A stretch of 64,000 bases of DNA from Sycon ciliatum (Eukaryota; Porifera; Calcarea; Leucosolenida; Sycettidae). Under the pieces are notes generated by a model. That model was not told the DNA's origin. It did not search any database and was given only the letters and a program-made list of their open reading frames with translations. The DNA is taken from the NCBI RefSeq assembly GCF_964019385.1, contig NC_088647.1:14678204-14742203 (forward strand), written 5' to 3'. Both the position numbers and the translations under genes were made by a program. Below, one piece after another: positions 51,722 through 64,000 of the stretch. The first letter of the stretch is position 1, and the number at the start of each line of letters is the position of its first letter.

Positions 51722-53508
51722 TTAAAACGTGGAGCGATTCTGTCGTGCTAGATGTGGGTTGAACTGGCTCGAGTAGCGAGCCACAGGGACATTGGTTTGG
51801 TCAGCGGGCGTGGGGTCTCCTCGTGCTTTGGCCAGCACCTGCTCCGCTCGGTGGCGTTCTTGCTGCTCGCGCCGCAGACGCTCCTGCCGCAGCTGCTGCA
51901 TCTTTGCTGCTCCGCTAAGGGAGCTGCTTGCTGCCGGGGTCGACGAGTGCCGGTGGTGGGTCTTGTGAGTGTGACGCTTCGAATAGGACTTGTCTCGCGA
52001 TTCTCGGTGACGATCGGCCTCTTCCTTCTTGCGCAAGTAGTCGTTCATGCGATGCAGGGGGTCGGAGGCCCGCTTGAACTTTTCCGACTTCTTCCCACGG
52101 ATGTCGTCTTCCTTTCTTCTCTGTTCAGAGTCCTTGTCGTACCATGCCTTACCCACAACTTCAGCAGAGCTCTGCCCAAGGTAGGTGAGAATGCCGATGC
52201 GCTTTTCAAGTTTCTCCTGCTCGTCTTTCTTCTCCGCTTCGTGTTCCTTGTTCTTGACACTGGCCGACTTCACGCCGGCCTCTGCTGCTGCAAAGAAGTT
52301 CACGTGCTCCAGCTGGTCGGCCGACTCGGCCCTTTCCACCGCTGCGCCCGTCTGCTCCGCTCGTGTGGACTGCGCTTGACTCTTGATAGCGCGCTGTCTC
52401 AGGACCTGCATGCGTGCTTCCTGCTCAGCCAGGTCAACACGCCGCTGTCTCTCTTCCTCTTCTTCGAGTGCCTGTGCTTCATCACGACGAACTCGAGCAA
52501 TGTTATCCTTATTGCGGACATGGAACCTAACAGAAAAGAAATCAGACACGAGAAAACAAAACAGCACAAATCAAGACATATTCAAGACACGAGTGCGGTT
52601 TTGAATTTTTTTACTCAACGTGGAAACCTATAACACTCAAACGTCTCTTATCCGGACGCCTCAGATACGGGCACGTCTCTCTTCCGGGCACCTTCAGCTT
52701 GAGTTCCTATGGCGAAAATGCTTCGAATTTGGGGGTCTGAGATAGGGGCAGTGCCCCCCTGCCCCCCCCCCCCCCCCAAGGTGCCCGGATAAGAGACGTC
52801 CGAGGGTACCCTGTACTTGGAAGCAGGAGATGCATTTAACTTGTCGAACTATTGGTACTGCATGCAATGATTAGCCAGAATGATAGCAGAATCCCTCCAC
52901 CAGCGTCTTCCTCCCGGACTTCTAAAAAATCGGACACAGAACCAGTATGTGGAGCACAAGTTCGCTCTCAAAAGACTGTCTGGATTTACAAGCAGTTGTT
53001 TGCTTTCCTTTATTGCAATAGCACACGTATACCATGGCCCCTTGTGTATTCGTGCATTGCAAGGCACCACTGTTCTAGTACATGTATAGTGGAACTCACT
53101 TGGGACATACTCTTGCTTACATGTACAGTACAGTGTACCAACATATTGGTCCATACTGAAATACGTTTGTATAAGAAGTACTTGTACCTCGGATACTGAG
53201 TACACTTCCCTGCTGCAGATGGGGTACATCTTATCCGAGTTCCACTGTTACATGTAATTGTGCTTCCGACCTTTGTTTCTCGCATATCATTCTCATCTAA
53301 ATTTCTTTAGCCTTTTTTTTATCCAACCGTTACAAATCAAAACACTGCTGCATTGAAATCGTACATCATCTAAGTCTATACTACAGGAGAGACTCCAAGG
53401 ACAAGTACTAGTATCCAATTTCCTTTGGAGAAGTATACAATGCGATACATTGATAAAACATGGACAACGACTACAGTTCTCTCACCTTTTCTTCGGGAGG
53501 ATGTTCAT
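51722..53508 (-). CDS. LENG1: LENG1 homologue (CIR_N-domain protein), complete
   Basis: Two coding exons on the minus strand, 53486-53508 and 51722-52526, joined by a GT-AG intron in phase. The product is 275 residues, against 264 in human. It begins MNILPKKRFHVRNKDNIARV, nearly identical to the human start [20 protein letters not shown]. This is the CIR_N domain, also found in the splicing factor CWC25 and the corepressor CIR1. A long charged helical region follows (about residues 20-130), with GILTYLGQSSAE at the place of the human GILTYLGQSAAE. The end RYSSQFNPHLAR matches RYNSQFNPQLAR. The function is poorly known; a nuclear, RNA-processing role is inferred from the domain. The tiny first exon was placed by this match and by phase. 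Confidence 0.95.
52630..52812. mobile_element. Tigger-like MITE in the LENG1 intron
   Basis: AACGTCTCTTATCCGGACGC at the left against GGTGCCCGGATAAGAGACGT at the right, imperfect inverted ends. A poly(C) run of about 18 lies inside at 52760-52777. Confidence 0.7.
53086..53248. mobile_element. Short MITE with AGTGGAACTC ends in the LENG1 intron
   Basis: The TA-flanked left end AGTGGAACTCACTTGG and the right end CCGAGTTCCACT are inverted. About 160 bp. Confidence 0.6.
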
Positions 53509-54428
53509 CTTGATCACACCAAGTAAGTTTCCAATGCAATCACGGTCACGGGAAACAGCGACAAAGACACAACGAAAATGGGATGTACATGTACCAGTAC
53601 TCTCGAAAAGAGTAGAGCTCCTATCTTTGCTCTAGCTAGCTACGAACATGTGAAAATTATTAATTTTGAAAAGGGGAAGACTTTTAAAATACATGTGCAT
53701 GTTTTATGAATAATGTTTATGATCGATTGTATTGTTGCAATGACGTATTGATACTGTAATGATGAGAATATTATGACATCACTGACCAGTGCTCACGTGA
53801 TCAAGATGACAGCACGCGCACTGCCATATCGATCATTTGACTTGAATAGTGTTTAGCACTCTTCGCCATGCAATCCTTTGGTTTGAGTTTGACTCTGAGT
53901 GAAGCCTTCAATCAATAATACAACATGATCAGTAACGACAGGGGTTCCCTATGCAATAAAAGAGACTATCCCAGCTGTATTAATTTATCAAGACTACACA
54001 ACGCAAACATATTCTCCGCCCCGCTACTCTCGCGCTTGCTCCAGTTCATGCATACACTCACACCACTTTCCAGAACAATGCAACAACACCGACGGGTTTA
54101 GCTGCTACAAGACGAGAGAGAACAATGGCCAGTTTCCCCACGTGCACGCACAAGAACCCAAAATACCGTGCTGCGTTCGCACTGCACCTTTCTCATTTTT
54201 TCATTTCATCCAGGCAACGATAACCAAATTGTATTCCTGCCCCACACAACTTGGAACCAAAACAACAGAACCACAACCATCCCACAGAATATAACTCAAG
54301 AGGAAAAAATGTCATCCGAGACACAAGTTGAAGATAAAATGCAACTTAAAAAAAGTACAAAGGCATTCATAACAAGCCAGCCGAGCAAAATGAAAACAAT
54401 CAGCAGAAACATAGCATAGGCGGCAAAA

Positions 54429-54506
<78 letters not shown>

Positions 54507-54901
54507 CAGCACCCAGTGTGGATCCGCGAGGAGAGGCAAAATTTAAGTGGCGATCAGCTATGGAGAATACGTGACAGATATCTAAAACCTAAAGAGAACT
54601 AGTAGAAATAAATGCTCGCCAGCAGTACCTGCTACCACTATTTTTGATGTCGGAGAAAGAAGCCCTCGACCTCCACCGCCTGAAGAATATTAGGAGTGGA
54701 GGGAGCAGGACGTGGCTCTGAAAACTGTACATTGGCAGGGCGTGATCTGATCTGGGTTGGATTGAATTGTAGATTGTGTTTCATGATGGCTAAAGCAGAG
54801 CCAGCTTAGTCAAGAGCAAGGCTAGCAGAGAAAACGTTAGCAGCAAGAGAGAGAGAGATGGGGGGGGGGGGGGGGGGGGGGGGGAGTGTATGAGGGATGG
54901 C
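53509..54901. other. Region between LENG1 and SUGT1 (both minus strand)
   Basis: The LENG1 promoter should lie just right of 53508, and the SUGT1 3' UTR just left of 54902. A GA microsatellite is at 54431-54503 and a G run of about 26 at 54859-54884. No coding exon is supported. Confidence 0.5.
54431..54503. repeat. (GA)n microsatellite
   Basis: About 36 uninterrupted GA units. Confidence 0.95.
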
Positions 54902-57900
54902 CTATTGTTCAAATTTCTTGTACGTGACGCCATCGGGTGGCTTCACTTCTGTTTTCTGTTGCCCGATCTCACCCCAATTGGTACTGAGGACAGTTCCGCC
55001 ACTTTCAGAGAAGGACTTGTTCATTGCACGCCTCACTTCATCATTGCCATCGCCGTAAATCTGCTGGAACAGCTTCTGCAAAGCCGCATCTCCTTCTGGT
55101 TTCTCATTCTTCTCCGCCTCCTTGATGTCGCGCTCAATCTTGTTCCAGTCCTTGGGGGCGGCTGATGGATAGGTGTGCGCCGCTGCACTGCTCGCAGAAT
55201 CTACATCAACACAGTATATGGAGACAATCTAACTCACCGAAACGAACATTCTCTCTCTCTCTCATAATTATAATTATAGTGGAGATGGCATTTTAATAAA
55301 AAAGGAAGCGTAGGTTTATACATGTTTCACCAAAACTAGACGACCACAGCAACTCTCTGTGAGATTCCGCTTAAAAATTCAGGGCTGAAGGATGCACCTC
55401 TACACACAGGCTCGGGCGCTGCACACTGCCCACATTCCGCAGCCACAACCTATGGAATTAGCTGGACCATTCCTTCAGTATCAATCCGGTACGGCTTCCA
55501 GCTTCCAAGCATGTTTTATGTCTCAGGGACTACGGAAGGTTTTGCATGTGATGCGTATACTGTAGTAGGCACTGCTTTTGAATCTACCGTAATACGCGTG
55601 AAATCATTGCACCCAAACTGTACGACAATTCAAAGCAAGTCAGCTTGATCATCATTGCACTACGTAATGAAGACAGTGCGTTGATACAAACAAAGATTAC
55701 AAAAGATTACTATTCAGGGGAGCCGCCATGACCTACCAGCGGTGGCAAACGTTTTTACAGCAGCCTGTTGCTGGCCGTCATCCTCCAGCGTTGACCATCT
55801 CACACCTTCGGCCTTCTTCATTTTTAATTCAATCTACAAAGTTGCCGAAGAAACAATTGCAACATGAGAGTGAATGAGGACGAGTGCCCACCCTTACCCT
55901 AACAGATGTACAAGAGAATCAATTATCCGAACCCTTCGAGGCAGTGCCGCAGACACTCTTCAGAATTGGTTCAGATAAGATAAGGGAAAGGTTCGGACAG
56001 TGAGAGTCATAGTTATGTGTGCAGTATGGCTCATACATGCATAAGATACAGTTTCATCATTGAACACGCATACAAGATAGCTGTTCAGAAGGGGTTCAGA
56101 TAATGAGAGTCACAGATATGTGTGCAGTATGACCCCATGCATGCATAAGATACAGTTTCATCATCAAACGTGCATACAAGAGTATGTAAAAGTACAGTAG
56201 CGCTCGGTGAAATCCGACCCAAAGTGCAAAGCTGGCGCCCTGGACTAGTTCCGATTACATCATTGTACTTGTACATGTGTACATCCAGCCGCATCTGTGC
56301 CACTTCCAGGGCGTCAAGGACGGGCTAGTTAGAATATCTGCACCAGAAACACTAGTAGTTACGCAGCAGCATCAGCATCACTCACCTTGGTGCCGAGGAT
56401 CTTGGTGATGCATTGGTCTGGGAGGATGGTCCGTGCCAGGTCCAGCTCTAGCATGTAATCACTGCCACCGGACAGCTTGATAGATACACTTACCTAAGAA
56501 AACGAACACCAGAGAAAGGACACTGACTGCTTTGTATGCCTGCTTGACAAGTTTAAGACCTGCAATCAGAAGTGGCTTGCATGGCACAGTACAGGCGGAT
56601 GCTTGCAGCCATGTCCATGCAAGAGCTGTACATGTCATGGGGATAGCGGAACCAACATGGCCAATATTATGTGACCCAGGGATCAATTGGAGTGGAGTTG
56701 GACCAGACACGTTGCTCCGTTTGACCATGTGCTGGGCGTGGAGCATCTCCAGGGTGTGTCTTATACGTCTGACACGCTCACGCGAGTCACATGATCCATG
56801 AGCTGTGCACGAATGATGCAAGCTGAAAGGTGCAGCCCTGAAGTACCAGTAGGCAGCGTGGCCATTCATGCGCACGTGCTGAACACATTCCCATCATTAT
56901 CGCACATGCTGGTATAATGTACTCACTGATTTCTCGCCATACTGCACATCAACGTCTTCCGCCTTGGCATTCTTGTGTAGGACGCTGACGACGACGGCAA
57001 TTTCCGTTTGATACCATTCGTGCCTGGCCAGATCCAAACCGACACACAAACATGCATGTGTATACATGCAATATGCAGTTATGCACGCACAAGAACACCA
57101 GAAAGAAACCGCACACAAACCATCTGCTGCAAGGACGACATGGACACGATATACGCATGGCCACACCCATCGCCCTAATTCAGCAGCAGGCGGAGCATGA
57201 ATACAGTGCAGTGCCTCATTAGTTTGAGGCGCTGCAAAGGGACATCTGGCCAAGAGTAGTCGTATTGAGACATTCAGCAGCTTCTAGGCCAGTACATGTA
57301 GTGTCCTGTCGATGTCAACAGTGCTGTCTTGCAGGGTTAAGAAGGTACATACGGTTTACGGGGTGTTAGCAGCGGTCGCGAGTTCCCTTCGGGATCAGAC
57401 ACAATCATTTACTCTTTTTTGTTGTTGTTACTTTTAAGAAGTGGCATATCTGATTGTTATGAAAGCAACACCAGTCCTGCAGCAGCTATCAGGGCAAGGA
57501 AGAGGGGCAAGGTGATGGGCAATACCATACTCACCCCGGGATGCTACGTACATGCAGTACCGCTGGAAGCAGTTTTCGATTGGTCCGGTAGTTTCATGGC
57601 CTTTTATACTCTGTGTGTGATATGGTGGGTACACACGTCCTCCACAGTAGGAAACATTTGTTGGTGGCCAACAAGTTGGTCCGGTGATAAGCTGACCAAC
57701 GGGACCGGTTCCGGCGGGCCTGACATGTACAATGCCGCTTAATTTAAACATGAGCACAATGAGATTGTGCCACTGCAGGTGTAGGTGCATGAGAAGACTG
57801 AATATTCAGAAAGTGTCAGTGAAGACATGCTATTACCCGTACTGCTCTATGAAATCTGATCGAGTGAGTCAAGTGTGCGCCGAGCGCTGCGCAACCCTAC

Positions 57901-58294
57901 GCCTTCGGACACTGGGATATTCAGATGACTGTTGTTCACACGTGCAAGGCACAAAGTCTCTCTGTCTCTCTGTCGTCTCGACATTGCTTTGAATTCATTC
58001 ATTTCTAAGGGAACATATGCTGGCTTGTAAACTTGTGATAGCGAAGACTCCACTGAGGGAGTTCATGCTGGTGTTCATGCGAGTTTTTCGTGAAGTGTAA
58101 ATGAATGGGGGTGGAGCGGGCGTGCAATTAGAAAATATACAAGAGGCAGGAACATGCTGGGTAATCTCCAATTGAGCCTCGACTGCAGTAATGCTACTTG
58201 TACACATAGGATGAAGGTGGTGCAATACCTACCATGTACCAGTACCTGAAAAAAAAACAAGATGTTCATGTAAGACTCACCGAATTTTCGACAT
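54902..58294 (-). CDS. SUGT1: SGT1 homologue (HSP90 co-chaperone), TPR-less, complete
   Basis: Five coding exons (minus): 58281-58294, 56927-57023, 56386-56493, 55737-55833 and 54902-55200. All are GT-AG and in phase; 204 residues. The CS domain spans about residues 5-90 ([20 protein letters not shown] to [14 protein letters not shown]). In SGT1 proteins it binds the HSP90 N-terminal domain. The SGS domain fills the C-terminal half, ending in [40 protein letters not shown] and PPDGVTYKK, close to human. SGT1 with HSP90 supports SCF and kinetochore assembly and LRR receptor stability. The TPR domain of human and plant SGT1 is absent. Exon 1 encodes only MSKIR, aligning with the human SKIKYDWYQ just before CS. 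An in-frame stop lies 14 codons upstream, and no TPR-like exon is visible before U2AF2. A missed upstream exon is the alternative. Confidence 0.92.
55993..56176. repeat. ~100-bp tandem duplication in a SUGT1 intron
   Basis: GAGAGTCATAGTTATGTGTG...GCATAAGATACAGTTTCATC at about 56000-56075 recurs at 56105-56175 with a few differences. Confidence 0.8.
57340..57425 (+). mobile_element. 3' fragment of the SINE found at 20908
   Basis: GGGGTGTTAGCAGCGGTCGC, GAGTTCCCTTCGGGATCAGA and ATCATTTACT followed by a T-rich tail match 21155-21225 in order. The tRNA-like head is missing, as in a 5'-truncated copy. Confidence 0.75.
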
Positions 58295-58974
58295 CTTTGA
58301 ATGACGACGCCGACCGTTGGTAGTTCCGTATGGTTAGGTGTAAACAATTCAATACAAAATAGCAGCCTGTGAAGAGATCGACCAACTGGTGAAGAAATTT
58401 CTCAGAAAGACAGCGGAAAGTTCAAACGCAGTCCTTGTCAATGAGTTGAATGAATTGTTGAAGAGTTGCAGGAAATGTCAAAAAGTCACTTCGCGAGTCG
58501 AAATCGCGAACGCGATAATATCGCGTTCGCGATAATAATAATAATATCTACGAATAAAATAAAAAAAATTATGTGCTCGCTCGCGGCCAGAAGGCGGTGT
58601 TTCCCCTTTTTAGGTCTGTGCCATACCGCGCTGATCCGCCGACGCGACGTACGTAGATCTACGTGCCGAGCGTCTAGCTCTGCGCCGTGCGTGTGCGCAC
58701 GCACGCTTTGCGCGTGCGTCGAGGTCAAGCTCGCTGGTTTGCGGATCTGCAGGTATTTGGCCCGCTTGGCCAGTGCAAAAATCGATATGAAAATAGCAGG
58801 CCCGAATTTTATAGCGCTGTTATTTTTATTTCTATAAAAATACAGCTGGCTGTATTTTCGGTAAAGAAGTGATTGTAGGAAGGTCTGGATCCCCCATGGA
58901 GTGAAAAGCCACCTGATGCGGTTCAACTAGTTCTTTATAGACTTGACTTGCTTACAACTGTCTAACAGTCAGCT
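58295..58974. promoter_or_regulatory. Shared upstream region of SUGT1 and U2AF2
   Basis: About 680 bp separate the two divergent start codons. The middle (58570-58750) is CpG-rich, as in bidirectional housekeeping promoters, and no TATA box is evident for either side. A perfect 14-bp inverted repeat, ATCGCGAACGCGAT, lies at 58503-58516 and 58520-58533. Before the U2AF2 ATG there is an acceptor-like CTAACAG, so U2AF2 may have a 5' UTR intron starting here. Confidence 0.5.

Positions 58975-64000
<5,026 letters not shown>

Overview
The window is intron-rich animal nuclear DNA: GT-AG introns, single-copy housekeeping genes with clear metazoan relatives, many simple repeats, and a dense layer of small inverted-repeat DNA transposons (MITEs). 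The ribosomal protein S21 and SGT1 sequences are divergent and U2AF65 has an unusual N-terminus. This suggests an early-branching or little-sampled invertebrate, perhaps a sponge, but the phylum cannot be fixed from the sequence alone.

Layout, left to right. (1) 192-407 (+): last coding exon of a tail-anchored membrane protein. (2) 408-5368: repeats only. (3) 5369-7454 (-): complete RPS21, five exons. (4) 7455-12278: MITEs, including a nested pair. (5) 12279-36436 (-): a 13-exon gene for a protein of about 1739 residues that I do not recognise. It has a helical N-terminal half and a Gln/Pro-rich C-terminal half with hexapeptide repeats. Its introns hold a dead crooked-neck (CRNKL1) fragment, a tRNA-derived SINE, two hAT-type elements with exact 8-bp target duplications, a DIRS fossil and a duplicated block with EGF-like coding character. 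(6) 41076-49223 (+): complete ABHD1/ABHD3-type hydrolase, nine exons, with a tandem array at its stop codon. (7) 51722-53508 (-): LENG1, two exons. (8) 54902-58294 (-): SUGT1/SGT1, five exons, with CS and SGS domains but no TPR domain. (9) 58975 to the window end (+): the first six coding exons of U2AF2 (U2AF65), head-to-head with SUGT1 across about 680 bp.

The multi-exon models were built by hand. I translated exon candidates, chose GT and AG sites, and required every junction to keep phase. RPS21 (84 aa), ABHD3-like (427 aa), LENG1 (275 aa) and SUGT1 (204 aa) close exactly and are near the usual family length, apart from the short SUGT1. The neighbours do not form a pathway. U2AF2 is a splicing factor and LENG1 carries a CIR_N domain that is also found in splicing proteins. 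The shared SUGT1/U2AF2 upstream region is the only likely case of linked regulation.
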